Origin: Aurifilum marmelostoma
Taxonomy: Eukaryota; Ascomycota; Sordariomycetes; Diaporthales; Cryphonectriaceae
DNA length: 64,000 nt
Assembly: GCA_027559495.1 (NCBI GenBank)
Contig: JAMXSV010000024.1
Location: 1,674,001-1,738,000, forward strand
Reading direction: 5' to 3'
Under the pieces are notes generated by a model that had not been told where the DNA came from, did no database searches, and was given only the letters and a program-made list of their open reading frames with translations. Position 1 is the first letter of the stretch. Every line of letters starts with the position of its first letter. The position numbers were made by a program, and so were the translations under genes. This document shows, one piece after another, positions 32,541 through 47,200 of this stretch.

Positions 32541-35227
32541 TTAACTCGTCGACGATGTAATCATGGGAGACACCGATGTTCTCCATGGCTGTTTGTAGCT
32601 GCCATCCGACGTCGACGGTGACATGACCATGGTGGGGTAGTAGCCGCTCGAGCTCGTCTTGCCCTCGAATCTCCCGGTGCTTGTTGTCTTGTCGGAGAAC
32701 AGAGGCCCAGCGTAGAGCTTCGACGTGAGCTCATAGCCAGTTCCCAGGCTCCGCATACTGCCGTCGCTAGCGCGGCTCGTAGGGTGCTGGAACACCTCAA
32801 TCGGCTGCCGGGAATCCTGCTGGGGCTCGATGATGGTTGTGGGAAAATACTGATACTTCTCCGGCTCCTGGATGCTCCGGGAATCCTCTTGGCTCAGCAT
32901 CGGCTCCATCGGGATCGCGTCCGAGTGGCTGCGGTAGTGGTCACCCGACCTCGTCTCGTAGCCGCTGTAGCCACTCCCAATGCTCTGAGAACCCACGCTT
33001 CCGTAGTTACTTCCATAGTTCTGAGAACCGGTTGACGGGTAGGTGCCGAGCCCTGACGGTCCGGAGCCTGGTCCGCTGCTCGTGCTTGTGCGCCGCTCGG
33101 ACTGGTAGTGTCCTGGCGAGCGGCCACGGACAATCATCTTTGCCGACTTCCTGTGGGCCACCTTCAGATATTGCTCGTTCCCCTGACCCTGGGGTCCGAT
33201 GTCTGCGTAGAGCTCGACCACGAGGTGGTAGTACTGCTGCGCGGCCCTGCGCTTGCCATTGTTCGCAGTTGCCTGCTTGAACTGGATCCGCTCGAACGTG
33301 TGCTCCGTAGGGAGGGACGTGTGGAGCGACTGGTGCTGCATGGGCTGCCCGTACAGGGACTGCTCGTAGGACCGAGAGGACCCCACGAGCCCCAAGTCAG
33401 GACCTCCATAGTGCCCGAGCGGGTGGTGTGCCGCCTGGGAGGTCTTTGGGTTGAGACGTATCTTGTCTGGAGGAGCGATAGGGCCCTTGTCCCGCTTTGG
33501 GGTGTGCTGCACGAGCTCGATCGTGTGCGCGTCGTTGTCCGCGACCACCGCCGAGATGCACATAGCCCAGCCTGCGACCTGGTATGTCTGCGAGGTGCCG
33601 GTGGGCATAAAATGCATGGTGGCCTGAGTGTGAGTCGGGGGCGGGATGTGGAACGAGCAGACACAGGAGAAATAGTTCCTGCGGTAGCACGTCCACTCAT
33701 TGTCTGCCAGGAAGAAGCCCTTGTCGATGGTGCCCGTGATCTCTGGCTTGATGTGGGTGGCGGGGGCATCACTGTAAGATAGTGTGCCGTGCATCGTCAT
33801 CCCCTGGAGGGGCGGGATGTTTTGCTGCTGCTTCTGGCTGGAAGAGTAGGCCATGTTTCCTGAATGGTTGGTGAAACTCAGGTTAGGACTCGGAACTGAT
33901 GAGATGGGGTGGCGTCCGAGCCCACCTGGATTGAAGTACGGGAGCGACCGCGGGTGATCGGTTGTCCTCCTGCTATAGGTGGGCGTCTGCGACGAATAGA
34001 CGTCTCGCGTGGTCAGTTGCGTACCTGGGTGCGGCAATGTTGTGTTTCGGAGGGCATGTGCCATGCCCGGGTTGTTGGAGGTGCTACTGCCGTACACACG
34101 CAGGTGGTGAGTATTCAAGATGCCCCGATACTGGTGTGGTGCGCAGGACAGGGACGAAGGGCAGAGGCTGGTCAGCAGAGCCCCATTGGGCAGGGTGCAT
34201 TACTTACTTGGAGCCAAGGCGAGGCCTCTGGTCTATAGTAGGGAGGAAGGGGGGCGGGGTTGGGATTATAGAAGGAACTCCCGCTGTCAGGTGGGTAGGC
34301 TGGTGCAGAGGTGAAAGCTGACGTGGGGCCAGGAGTATACAGGTTTAAGACTGAAGGCGAAGGTTGGGCTGGACTCTCGAGACTTAAGGGTGAGTTGGTG
34401 GAGTCCTGGCCGTACCTGCTGGGTAGTACACACAATCAGCAAGGCTGGCAGCCCGAATGCCTCCAAAGGCCAAGTGACCAGTCAGTCTGTGAGGACCTGG
34501 TACCAGTAACACCGTAAGTCGTTGCCCATGGGGACGAATCACGGTATCCCGGTGTGACAAATTGTAGTACTGCCAACTAGCATGTCGTACAAGTGACGAC
34601 GGGTTACAGTATCGGGAGGGCTGCTGTGAGCCCTATATGCAGCAATGGGTGGAGGGGCCCAGCACGGGCTAAGTAGCATTTCGCACACTTTCGAGCAATG
34701 GGGACTACCCTTGTCTCCCGCGTTTGCGTGCGATGGTGTGTGTGGGTGCATATATGTGTGTGTGGCCGTGTGTGTGAGAGCGCGTGTGTGTACATGTGCG
34801 TGTGTGCCTGTGCCTGTGTATGTATGTGTATGTGTGGGCATATGAATAGGTGGGTGTGGGATTGCTTGCGTGCACTGAACAGGGGTCCACAAAGCTCCAC
34901 TGGCCATCTAGACTTTCTCGAGAGACTGGGGTGCCCCTCTAGGGTCGTCAGGCGAGGGAGCCTCTGATGAGCTCTAAACCTGCAGAATAGATTGTTTCGG
35001 AGAGGGGGGGAGGGGCGATCAGAAGATCGACTGATGGCGGCTGATGGTCATGGAGGCGATGGGACTCTCGCTCCATAGGAAACAAGGAAGGAAAAAGGTG
35101 GAGTGGAACAGCCTCTGGCCGCTCTGTATGGGAGAAGTTATATGACCTTGTAAACGTACCGCATATCAGAGTGACTGGGGATTTCGAGATACTCCAGCCC
35201 AGGGCAGGGGGGCGACGGCGCGAATTC
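32541..35227 (-). CDS. NDT80/PhoG-like transcription factor (5' end unresolved)
   Basis: DNA-binding regulator of the Ndt80 family, whose filamentous-fungus members (VIB-1/XprG, FSD-1, RON1) control nutrient sensing, incompatibility or sexual development. Supported exons are 35227-35160, 34415-34208 and 34130-32541, about 621 residues. Junctions keep frame: CG joins G to give Arg (SDM-R-YGQDST), and the last intron (34131-34207) has GTAAGT, GCTGACC and CCAG. The Ndt80 fold is in the last exon: GTIDKGFFLADNEWTCYRRN, the run QFKQATANNGKRRAAQQYY and KVAHRKSAKMIVRGRSPGHY. Serine/glycine-rich sequence follows. The first exon and start codon are not established; an ATG exon with a GTGAGT donor at 36320-36289 is a candidate, but its phase does not fit directly. 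Which of the three paralogues it is remains open. Confidence 0.85.
34729..34860. repeat. TG-rich microsatellite in the long intron of the NDT80-like gene
   Basis: Interrupted TG/CG-rich dinucleotide sequence within the 744-base intron (34416-35159) that separates the first two supported exons. Confidence 0.8.
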
Positions 35228-38200
35228 CTGCTATCAAGCCACAAGAATGTCAGCATCGACCTTGCTTAGTGAAGATTTGCTACAAAGCAAGAACGTTGAC
35301 AACACAGGCGGTTCCTCAGCCGCAGCTCTACATTTTCATTGGTTTCAGAGTGAGGTCTTTAGTAGTAGTAGTAGTAGAAGTAGCAGTAGCAGTAGCAGTA
35401 GTGGTAGTGACATGATGGGATGGAGGATTTGACTGTTGCTGGCTGCGTCTTCCTTTCTGCCGTAAGCATGATCGAGTCAGCTGGTATATTCACAGCGGGA
35501 TGAAGTCTCAACGACAAGCAGATATGCGGAACAAGAGGGGCGGAATTTCTAAAAGAAGAAAGCAGGGGGAATAGCCACATGGAGAGATGGAAAGACGAGA
35601 CAGAGGGGGAGAGATTAACGCCGTATGAGGGGTGAGAGGCTTGGGCTTCTAAGATACAGGCGAGACCAGAGCGGGTTCCCGGTCTGGAGCGTAAGCTGTG
35701 GCGTGTGCTGCTGCGGCATGCAGCAGCACAGTATAGCTACAGCTGGATACAACCCAAGTCATGCTGACCGCTAGGTATGCTGATGGGTATCGGGTACATG
35801 TGCAAAGAATGTAAAAATTAGAGGGGTGGTCAGGGCCTGTGGGGTGTATAGATGATGATGATGCTTCTCCCTCGGAAAATGAACGCCGCAATGCTGCACT
35901 ACTGCACGACCAGGTCCACGTCTTCCTGGGACGTGAACCCTGTCTTGTGCTGGACCGGGACACAGGTCGGAAACCCAGTCCAATGCAACTCGGGACATGT
36001 TCATCATAAGCAGTCTGTCAAGGGTCAGGGCTGCCACAGACCACTCTGGGTTTCCCCAATCGAAAGGGAGGGTGGAGGGGGAGAAAAAAAAAGGGGGGGG
36101 GGGCTCTTCCCTTACCGGCCGAGCCCTATGAGCCACATGATTGGCTCGTTCAGGGGGCGGAGGCTCGGGAAGGCAGCAGGAAAAAGTGACAGCCCGAAAA
36201 TGAGACAGATGCAGGCGACAAAATCTTGCGTGTGGTGCGTGCCATCTCAATGTGTAAGGGAGGAAGAGAGAGGAAGATGCATACTCACCGTTCATACGTT
36301 GTTGGACCTGGCACTTCCATGGGCTTCCGCGTGCGACTTCAAGATCTCGTCGGGACTGTCATTCGAGAATTATTCCGTCGAAAGGCGTCAAGCCGCGGGA
36401 GTCGATCTCACCCCGGCTCATCACCTGTTGGCGCGGGACAATTGTTCCGAGAGCTTTTGCATGTGGAGCAACGAAAAAGACATGAAGAAGACAGAACAAT
36501 CAAATCAAGGGACGGGATGTGTGGCGGATGTGTGGGAGGACGAGTCCATGAGCGTGGAGGGTACGAAGATGGATGTAAGTAGTATATACCTTGGGTATTT
36601 GTGAAGTCATGCGAGGCGCCTCTCCACGATGTAGAGAGGAGGACTCGTCGCGCAGGAGGTGATCAGTGAGATTCGAATGATACTGGGCCTGTCTTCTCCC
36701 CGTCTCGCAGGGTGAGCGTCAGCTAGGATTCTTGCTGGGATCGCTGCAGGTGAGCGGCATGTTAGTGCTCCGAATATCATCCCGCGGTGGCTTGAGCAGG
36801 GCTTGGAGAGGAGGGGGGGGGGACGCGCAGAGCCGCCACGATCTCCCCTCCCTGGTCAGTACCCACGACACACATGCCGTGGCCGAGCTCGTCTCTTCCG
36901 CATCGCACTCGAGCTGCATGGCTGCAGTGTCTTGAGAAAGGTGGGTTCACCAACCTTGAGTGGTATTTCCGGCCTTGTCATTCCCAGGGCCCGATTGACA
37001 GTCAGATGTGATATGGCGAAATCTCGTCGTCCTGACAGTGCATCAGTGCGTCAGCGCCTCGTTCAAGGTCTGAGATCTTGTCAAGCCCACAATGCTTCGA
37101 AGCCATTGTCAAGGCTGTGATCAAGGCGATGCATTACTGTTGAGCATCTGCCACTTGGCAGCGCGAGAGTTTTTCTCCTTTTTCTTCTTCTCTGTCTCTT
37201 ATTTTCGGTTTCCTCTTTCAATTTTCTCGCGCTCAATTTGTACTTGATGCTCGAAGTCTGACTAGAAAGTAGACCATTCTCAAAGGGCTGGCTGCAACTC
37301 AGCTTGGTAGTCTGACTGGGAATCTGCGGCCTGCCGCTTCACTGCCTCCCCGTGTAACCCACAGGAAAGATACTCGGCCGAACAGGAACAAAGCGAAGCT
37401 CGTAAAGAGGTAGCGTTCCATTATTAGTGTTCATGTGAGCCATCCAATATGATCTGCTGTGCCGGCGCCCCCCGGCATCATGGCTGACCATCTGCAGCCT
37501 GACCATTTCTTTGCGGAGGAACCCGAAGTGTAGGGGGCGGGGAAAGAAAGAGAGGGTATGGCCTGGCTAAGAGGCCATGAGAAAAAGAAGACGAAAAGAT
37601 ATGTACTAACATGTAATGTATTGACTACTGCCCTCATATGTCAGCATTTGATCCACAACAACATATGTGAGCGCCCGTGCCGCCGCTCGCTGGAAGATGG
37701 AGGCGTTCCGCACAAGCAGCTGCGCCAATGACGACGAAGGGAAACAGAGCATGTAATCCGGCGCCTGCGGGCAGTGGCATAAAACCCTGCCATGCCATGC
37801 AACGTCTTCCACACCTGCAGGTCATTTGACCCGGCATGGTCTTGGACAGTTATCGTGAAAAGCGGGCAGAGGGCAGCTGGCATTATGACTGCAGCCGCGG
37901 AAGCGCCGATGTCCGCCTGACGGCTCGGTCCTCTCCTGCTGACGCGCCATAGCAGATTTGGTGGGGTGGGTAGTATCAAGGCTTGGGAATATGCAGTCGA
38001 AGACTGCCTTTGGCTATCAAGAAGGACGAGACCAGGAAATGGGAAAATGAAGCATGTGGCCGAGGGAAACAAGGGATGAGATAACCCTAAGGTGGCTTGC
38101 TCACCTCGTGCCGCCTTCTAACTTGGTGATCAAATATCCTTGGCGGTGGTCGCGCCTGTGTTGTTCTGAGTGAGTGGGGGGGGAGGGGGGTTTTCGTTCT

Positions 38201-41200
38201 CGAGAAATCTGAGGCTGCCACACCTAGATGGATGTCGAGTTGCCGATTGGTCGAAGAGTAGTAGATCGATGCTGAGATGTGAGGAAAGTCAACTAAAGCC
38301 AGGGGTTTTGGGATGAGAAGGACGAGGTCTGGAAATCCTCGGAGGTGGTCTTCTCTCTGACAAATATCCCTTTTCCTTTCCCCTCAGCTTTCTCTCCTTT
38401 TTCCTTTTAAGGGCAGGTGCTTCTGGGCTCTTGCTTTCTCGAGTGACGTGCGGCGTAAGTTGATCCCTGGTTCTTTCCATCGTTAGATTCCTGACAACGT
38501 CGAAACGGGAAGGCTTCAGCTACGCACCTGGATGCGTCAGGGGTTGAATTGAGAGGCAGGGGAGCCCGTGTCCTTTCTTTCCTTCTTTCTTTTTTTTCGG
38601 GGAGGCTTAGGGCAAACACTGGACAAGGTTTGGGGCTGACAAGCAGCTGTTGGATAGGTTTATCGCTGTAAGGTTGCTCGGGGCAAGAAAACGGAAGAGG
38701 TACTTGTCTTCTCAGACAGGACAACAGCTTGTCTGATTTGATATGAAGGGGGGTTTTTTTTTATCAAAAAAAATAATAAAGATGGGTAAGAGAGTACAAG
38801 ATCTTATATTGGCGTTTGTTCGTGATTGGAGGCTCCCCAATCTGGTCCTATGTGTCCAAGATGGCTTGATGAGAGCGTCGAGCAGGTGGCTCAGCCTACT
38901 TCTGCCGGTCAAGAACAGATCAGACTGCGCTGAGCTGGGTTTGGCTAGGCCGAGCAGCGTGTGCCTCCCTGTTGCCGGCGGTGAACTGAGATCCAAGTGA
39001 GGCGACGCGAGGTCAAAGCACTTCTATCTCAGCAGGCTTATGGTCACCCTGACACAGTGGCTTGACAAGCTCGCACAGACGTGGAGGCCTGGTGGTGGGA
39101 GGCTCAAGAGGAGAGGTGCACAAGTGATACAGAATCAGGTTCGAGAGGCTCGACTTGACTCTGCATACAGTGGATGGTGTTATGATGTGTGTATCAGTGT
39201 GATGTGGTGAGGGACGAGGGGCTTTGGTGAGAGTAGCAAAGAGGAATAGGCGAAGACTTGGGAAGAGAGAGGACTCGAGATGTTCGATGTCTCCCACTCG
39301 ACCGGAGTTGGAAAAAAGGGCGAGAATTGCTGGCCTTCTTAAACTTGGAGCCCAAGGGTCGCGCAGATTTTCAAGACAGCGCCAAAAAGGCACGCGAAGG
39401 GGGGTTGGTTGCTTTTGTGGGGATGGAAGCTCGAGCCTTCTCAGGGTCGACTTTCATTTCTCGCGAGCCCAGATGTGGCAGACCAAGCTCGACAGCTTAA
39501 GCACACGGGGATGGGGGCCAGGAGGCATAGGGTGAGGGAGTGACATTCGTCCAAGTACCGGTCCAAACAAGCGAGCGGGTGTCCTCTGCGGTATGTCCCA
39601 GCCGAAAATCTGCAGGTACAGTACGTACATTTTGTGGTGATGTATTTTGTGATCAAGACGCGTGCCCAGGTCAAAGGGCCCTCAGACTAGCAGATACACT
39701 TCACCCTGAACATGTTCTCGAGTCTGTTTCTTGGTCATCAGAGGAGGGCCGAGGGACCGCTTGAATAACTTCATGTCCTGATGTCCACAAGCCGTCCACT
39801 TTGTCTCTCTTCGAGGTCCTTCCAACGAGGCACTTGCCAATCCTGATCCAGCATCTCAGCACTGGCAGAACCTGATACTCGATTGGTAAGAGAGCCGTCA
39901 CCACAAGATGGGGCTGCTTAGCTGCGAGTGACAATGGGTCGGGTATGTCAATTAGACCGAAAACGCCAGTATACCTACAGAATCTGCCGTGTCCCTGGGC
40001 GAGGTGTATTAAAAAAAAAAAAAAAAAAAGATAAAAAAAAATAAAAAAACAAGGAAAGTATCGAGACTTCTCCAGGACCCGGTTGAGGTACCGAGTGACG
40101 AGGACTCAAGGCACGGTCTCCGCAGCCTTGTCCTTGCGAAGATACCGCAGCTGGGTCGGTATCTTGTCTTTCTTCTTCCCCCTCGAAACGTCCTGCTCCC
40201 ATGTATCAGAGTAGATGCTGAATGTACCTACCCTGCCATCAAGACACTGGCTCCATCATACAGACGCCACAAACACTCACTTTGATAGGGTAAAGATCAG
40301 CCCGGTGAGAAGCGGATGCTAGCGGCGGATAGCCGCAGCAGAGCTGCCAGAACCTGAGCGAATCCAAGTAGCCACCCCGGGATTTGAATTGGCGAAGCAG
40401 GACGGCAAGAGGGCACATCGTCGCACTCCTGAGTTATTTTCGCTCTTAGTCTGCAGCCTAAGCTGCCACCTGGCTCCCCCGAAGCCCTGAGCTTTGGACG
40501 AGAGGAGTGACTCCAGACGACAGCTGGGCCGCAATACAAGGCAGCTTGAGGCGACACAAGGGACGGCTGCGCAGGCATCTTCCAGGAGTTCGTACCGCCA
40601 GATGCGCCATCCTCGCCGGCCTTAGATGGCGGCCCTTGGCATCCATCCACACCTGGAACTAAGTATTGTGTGTTGGTCCCGGAGACCTGCGTATCGGCCC
40701 CGAGAGACGTTCATTTTCCCATTCGGTGCTTTTTTGGGCCTGACAGGTTCGGCAACGGCCGATCATGAAACTTTGATGTCGTGTCAAAGTGCCTGTCCAC
40801 CATTCGTGGGATCACTGTCTCTGCGTAACCCACCGGACACTTGTTAGCCTCGCACGTGAGCAGTTTGAGCAGAGTTCATCTGGCCCGTGAACCTGTTCAA
40901 ATTAAAGTGTTGTTGTTTTTTGTTTTAAAAAAAAAAACTCTTCCTCCCCCCCCCCCTTTTTTTTTTTGGAAAAGAAAAAGGCAAGAAAGAGAGAAAGGGG
41001 AAAAAAAAAAAAAAAGAGAGGGATCCTCTTCCCTGGGTTGGATTTGGCACGGCCACTAGTTGCTAAACCACCCCAGCACACCGTTTGGTCCCGTCGATGT
41101 GTCGAACAAGCTTTTAGCGGCCTTATCCTCCTTGGGAAAGGGAGGGTGACTTTCAAAACTGTCAATAATAGACGAGCTCGGCGGCCACCATGCGAAGATA

Positions 41201-44200
41201 GAGGACCATTGGCATGCCGCCCGCAAATCTTGTGCCTGCCAGGACGCAGTCAGTTCAGCTTGTGCATGGAAGGGTGAAGAAGAGTGAGTCTCCAGAAAAA
41301 CTGCACGGTACGTAGTAGACGGAGTCGTCCGCGTACCATGACAAGTAGACGAAGGTCAAGGGGTAGTCCTTATCGCTTTTTGCGATGACATGCAGTGAGG
41401 ACACAATGGCAGCCAATCAGATGAGCCATTACCCGAACAGACCAGTCCAGGTCCTCGTTCGAGAACATCAATGACAAAGTGCCGGAGGTACGAGGCCCTG
41501 CTCTCAGCTCAGGCGTTATGAGAGTCCGGAGCAAGGTGGGCAGGGTCCTGGTGCTTGGCCTTCTGTCTGGCTCCTCCGCCCCGGGTCCTTTCTGCTGAAT
41601 GTACCTGTACAGTAGGTACATAGTACTATGTCGCCAAAGCAACAGCGGCCGGCGAGCCGACAATTCGTGCTGTAGATGCAGACCGTGCATGTGCTTTCCC
41701 TGGGATATAATCAAAACAGATTCCCCTATTCTGCGCTAGCGGGTGGCATGGTCGAATCATCGGCCGGATCGACCGCGCAGTCGCCCGTTTGCTTTTGATT
41801 TGGTCTGCACCTGTCCAGCCAACTGCGCGCCGTGCCCAGGCCCGTCAGCAGAGGTGCTCGGGACTTGACAAGCCCTGGCTTGCCTTGTTTCTTTTTCTTG
41901 TTTCAAAACCGGCATCTCTCGGCCGTTTCTCGCCTGTCATTTAGACAATCAAAGGCCCAAGCCACGGCGCTTGTTCAATCAAACTGCCTCTGCTGGACCC
42001 AACGTCGCGCCCGACCGCCCCGCATATTCTTTTGCAGAGCTGAGAGGGTGGGGAGAGGCGGCAAGTAGTGCGCCAGGGGATCCAGGTAGCTTGCTGATCT
42101 TCGGTGGCTGCTCGTCGTCTGCATCGAGGGGGATGAGGGGGATCAGGAGGCCAGAGGATGGGGCCGCAGATTGCGAGACGCCCTAGGCAACATAAGCGTC
42201 CACAGAAGCATGTTTGCCTTATGCTTGACGCTGTGTCTCGACGAGTCGCAAACAATATACCAAGATAGAGACTAGCTGCTACCTGTTGGTTGGAGATGAC
42301 GAGGTATTCTGACCAGCGCATCTGCCGCTGGGCGATGATCAGGTATAGGCAGCCAGAGGTATCGCAGTGAAGCAATTCGGCAGAAGCACAACCATCAGGT
42401 CATATGGTTTGATGCCCTCATGCGGTCATATCTCGAGCAAGGACTCAAAGATAGGTAATTGGTCCCCTTAAGTCCGTTGGCCTGTCGCTGGACAGAGCAG
42501 TCGGGCTCATGCCGACCCTCACTAGTACAGCAATTCCCAAAGTCTGGGGGCCAATTCCTCTCTTCCCTGTCCTGCACTCCAGTTTCTGTCCCTCTTACTT
42601 ATTGTTTTTCCCCATTCTTTTTCTTTCTTTGGCTTCAAAAAAAAATCTTTTTTAATAAAAAAAATAATTAGAAAACCCAAATAGAAGCGGAGCTCATGCA
42701 GAGACGATTGACGGTCCCTCTCGGCCGATAGATACCATGACTCGTTGCCCGCGGCCGTAACACATCAAGCCACGCTGACAGCCACGCTGACAGCCCGCAA
42801 GCCTTGTCGTCAGAAGCAGCGCGATGTCAACAGCAGGCAGGACATCTTTGTGACAAAATGCTCACAAGTCCCTCCGTCGAGCACTCCGGATGGCGTGCCG
42901 CGTGAGTTTCCACACACCTTCTTGGACCTGGGTTCTAGATCTTGTGTGATGTGACAGCTCACTGGCACCCTGGTGCTTCGGGGACAGCTATCAGCCTGAT
43001 CGTTACCAGCGTGACTCCTCAGATAGACTGCTCACGTTACTGCTGGGCAACGGTTATTGTTGCCCAGCAGCAAGCGAGTCAACCTTGCATGAACGCATCC
43101 AGCTGTGTTTGATAATGACAGGCGCAGAAGGTTGAAGGGCAGGTGACACGGCGCCGTCGGGACTGGACCAAGGTGGGCTGACAAGGCCAGCAACGAACGA
43201 GACAGCGAAAGAAGGGAACAATGCCGTGTGTTCTGGAACCTTCGAAAATTGGTTGCAGATTGTCGCCCTGGGTTTGGACGACGGAAACGAGACCCCTTGG
43301 TGTGACTGTGCCTCGTCTGCACAGGCCACGACAGCAAGCGGCCAGAAGGCGGAGAGAGAACTGGCCACATAGGTGGCCCGTCCACAGCCCCCAAGGCCCA
43401 AGCCCGAGGAAATGCTATTCCCATGTCCATCCCGCAGTCGCATACGCATACACACATGCATACGCACGGCCGGCTCCTATCTTGGCCCCAGCTGAGGCGC
43501 CCGCGCGTCCGGGTTGGGAAGGTGGCGAGGCCCTGGGACACTTGCGTTAGGGAAGATGCCGCCGCTGCTGGCAGGGTCGTATTTCAGTTTTCGTGCTGCA
43601 TGCTCGCGTCTCCACCAGAATAGACATCCTGGCCGTGGCGACGCTGTTGGGCTGAAAACAAAAAGCAAGGTAAGCAGCTTCTTTGAGATCGGGCGCGAGT
43701 TGGTGGTGTGGCGTGGCGTGGCGTGGCTGTCGGCGTCTGGGGGTGGAGGAGGTTTTGTCCTAGGCACGGCAGGAGGTAGGGTGGGGTACGGAGACGGCAC
43801 AGGACGTGGTTGGGATGGCCCCCATGGATGGATGGTATGCTCCAATTTGTGGTTCGTACGTAGACTAAAAATTACCTGATACAATAGTGCCGTGGGGAAA
43901 AAAAGCAGCAGGCACTCAAGCTTTCCCCCCCTTCCCATAGCTCTGGACGGGACCGACTCAACCAGATCCAGCCCGACACACCAATCAGGACCCGTGAATA
44001 TGCTCCACTTGCCCTCTGGCCCGCCCCATCTCTTGGCGTTTGTGGTACAGTACCCGCGACTTGCGTCCTCCATCACAACAACTGGTCGACTGAAGTATCT
44101 CTCCTGATGATATTTTGGGCCGTCAAGGATGACGAGGAGCCTTGTGCGGGAAAATTCAATAATTCCACCCCGTAGTCTCGTCTAGCTGCATGTTACTTTG

Positions 44201-47200
44201 GTTCTATTGCAGGAGAGCTGCTCAGGTGCTCCTCCACCAACCAGCCACTTCCTCCCTCCCCCTCCAAACTTGATCGCCCAAGGTTACCTCGACGGGACCC
44301 ACTATCAAGAAGAAAGTAATGTACTATACGAGTTGTCACGGCCATCAAAGATGCAACCGCCAGCATTGTTCCACCCCAAAACACTCGACAAGCCTCAGCC
44401 CGTCAGCAGTCCAGGCCTTACTCATTGGTCCCAACACCTGCCGATGCCCGTATCATCATCCCCGCTGCCCCTGCTGTTGCATCCCTCTAATTAGTACGCG
44501 CCGTTTTCGTCTTGGCTTGAACTTCGCAAAAGCAAGTAAGTATTTTGTCGTTGGGCAGCTATAACTCGAAAGACGGACGGGATTTCTGAAAGCACCAATC
44601 CTGGGGCGAACCATCTTTGGTGATTCGGCTGTGAATTCTTCCTAGCTTTAGGGCACGGTTACACCTGTGAACGCCTTTGGAACGGTGTCACAGACAGCCA
44701 CATCATTCCGTGCAGCAGGCAGCACCGCGCAGTTCCTGGATCTAGCTGCGCTACTCTGTGCCGTCAAATTGTCTCCCAGAACTGATGCATGGGATCACTT
44801 AGTAGTATCCAGCTCGAGCCGTCTGGTTGGTTACTCGACAGTGTGCCATTCAGGGAATGTCCAAGACAGGGCCCTTCCTTGCACTCTTGACAACGAGAAT
44901 CTCAAGTCACCTGCCCTTGTTGGCCGCCACTCATCAAACAAAACCTGAAATTTACGACGCCGTGCAGCGCGGCCTGCAGTTGACTGCGTAATTGCCATGT
45001 ACATTCATGCTTCTGATTGTTGCTTTCTTTTGGTCAGAGCATGATGGAAGACCTGCGATCCTGAGCGCTGCACTGCAACATCATGATGGCATTGTACAAC
45101 GCACGGGTGAGCCACGGGCGGGGTCTCTATCTGTGACACGAGTGTTGGAAGCCCATAGACAGGTCCAGGCCCCAGAGGACGATATATTTTGGGCACCAAC
45201 AATGCGTCACAGGGCAATGATCGTCCTCGAAGTCAACATGCACAGCTATCGTCATTACCGAAGGCCCCTTGACCGACCCGGGTGTTCAACTGGAGGCATG
45301 CAGTATATGGGGTAGAGGAGGGTGTAGCACTTCGTTGACGTGAAGGGCTTACCTTTCCTGCAGTCATTATGGCCTTGTGATCATGTTTGACATGCGAGGT
45401 TGACGCCATGGCCACGACGTCTCCTAGCAGCACACCCATAGTGTCGACGCCGCGGCTTAGACAGGCGATATCGTAACAGCACACTAGCTGCTTCGTATCC
45501 GGTACCAGGGTACCATCGTGTACTCAGCATTCAGATTAGCTAACTCATGTGCAGACAGCCTCAAACCTCTAGACTGTCAGGTAACGTGGGCTCTTCCGTC
45601 CTGGCGAAAGGTGCGTGAGCAGTCCAGGGCTTTGGTGAGGCGCAACGCTTCTTCCAAAGCGGGGACCGCATCTACTTTCGCTGCTGGTCCGACACTCTTA
45701 CCAATGACGGCTCTAAGTATCGATCCTCTGGACGGAGTTTGACCTTTCCGGTACTTCAAGGACATCAATAGGCTACTGGACATCCTTTGAGGAGAAAATA
45801 TTCCGAGCTCAGGGATATGCAGGCAGGGCGAAAGTTCAAAGAGAATGACACTAGACGCATATGGGCCACCGCCCGTAGCTCGATAATCCCATTTCTAGGA
45901 GACCTCTGTTACTTCAGCATGCCGAGAAACAAGAACAGCAATGTTGGCCATGTGATGGTCCCCGAGTATTGACTGAGCACACAACTTGGCCGCATCAACG
46001 AGGAGCCACTTCAGAACGGCTGGTAGTGTGCCGCGTTGTCCGCCTGTCTGTAACGAGCCCGCTGGCCATAGACACTGCACACAATATAGCGGGATTAATT
46101 GATTGAACGAACCACTATCATAGTACTTCCAGCTCATGATGATCATTCTGCTATCGGAGATGTTGCTTTCTTCCCGTATCACGGCTAACGACAGTCAGTT
46201 TGTGAGGTAAATCTCTGGGCTATAATGATACAAAGACGGACCAGCATCGACCCTATGCACGGACTGGCCACCTATTGCGATACTGTCACATCCATCATCC
46301 TGCCGCTCAACCACGACGAAAGCAAGAGTTGCGGGAGACAGGAGAAAATCAAGCCGGACCTTACGCGTCAGCGGATGCATTTCAAAGCTAGCAGATCCAG
46401 CAAGAGCGAGCCATAATTCCGTAGAATCACCCCTTCGTTTCGTCCCTGCTCCGAAACGACTTGCCTAGTGCTGTGTCGATAACTCTTTCCATGTTCATTT
46501 GCCGAGCATGTTCTCGCGCCTTCCAGTCCAAGTAGACGGCATATACCTCTTGCCACAGTCAGGAGAGGTTTCCCGGGGTTCCTTGGCTCTTGCCCCGTGT
46601 AGATGTCCACTTCCGCACTTGTTCGCTAACCTTTTCCAAATTGGGCACCACCGTTTTTCCCTAGATGCATCTCGCTCTTGTCATTGCCTACGGGTTCTAA
46701 GCCACATCTTTCATTGCAAATTGTCGAGCTAGCCCGTGCAGCTACGATCTCCAGTACTGTGATTATACACGGTCTCGCAAATTGATGCGCTCTGAGGATC
46801 TCTTTCCGGTGGGGAGACTGGTGTGGCGATGATCGGTAAATGCCATTCACTTCCCCCCCCCCCCCCCCTCTCTCTGTCATATATACTCACGCACCCTGAT
46901 GATGAAGGAAGCTCTCCTACTTGCTTACTTGGCGTATCAGGAGTAGCCATAGACTATTCATACGGAGCAAGTTTGCTTACAAGGAACGCCTCGCGAAGCC
47001 AGAGACAGAGAGATGCTTTGGAACTCAAGTCACCCGACCGCTGCTACATCGACTGCAGGTTCCGACTACCGCCTGGAGTGCGATCCTCCCTGTCTCGTCA
47101 GCATGTCGTACAGACCCCACAGGCTGGAGGCGGGCGTGCTGCATTCTGATCCAGCCAGCTGTCATCAGCACCGCATAGATTCCTTCGGTGAGGCAGCACC

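Noticed and set aside
33108..33782. 224-codon plus-strand frame
   Set aside because: Antisense to the NDT80 DNA-binding domain; no similarity to known proteins.
36289..36320. Candidate first exon of the NDT80-like gene (MEVPGPTTYE, GTGAGT donor)
   Set aside because: Its end phase does not match the exon at 35227; it needs an extra exon that I could not find, so it is not included in the model.
40340..40450. Possible minus-strand tRNA (TTCAAATCC-like T-loop)
   Set aside because: The flanking bases do not pair into a T-stem and no D-arm or acceptor stem can be drawn.
41941..42375. 144-codon minus-strand frame
   Set aside because: Cys-rich but without a recognisable motif, start context or splice partners; likely chance.
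43477..44076. 199-codon minus-strand frame
   Set aside because: Composition is low-complexity Pro/Ser/Arg and no family resemblance was seen.
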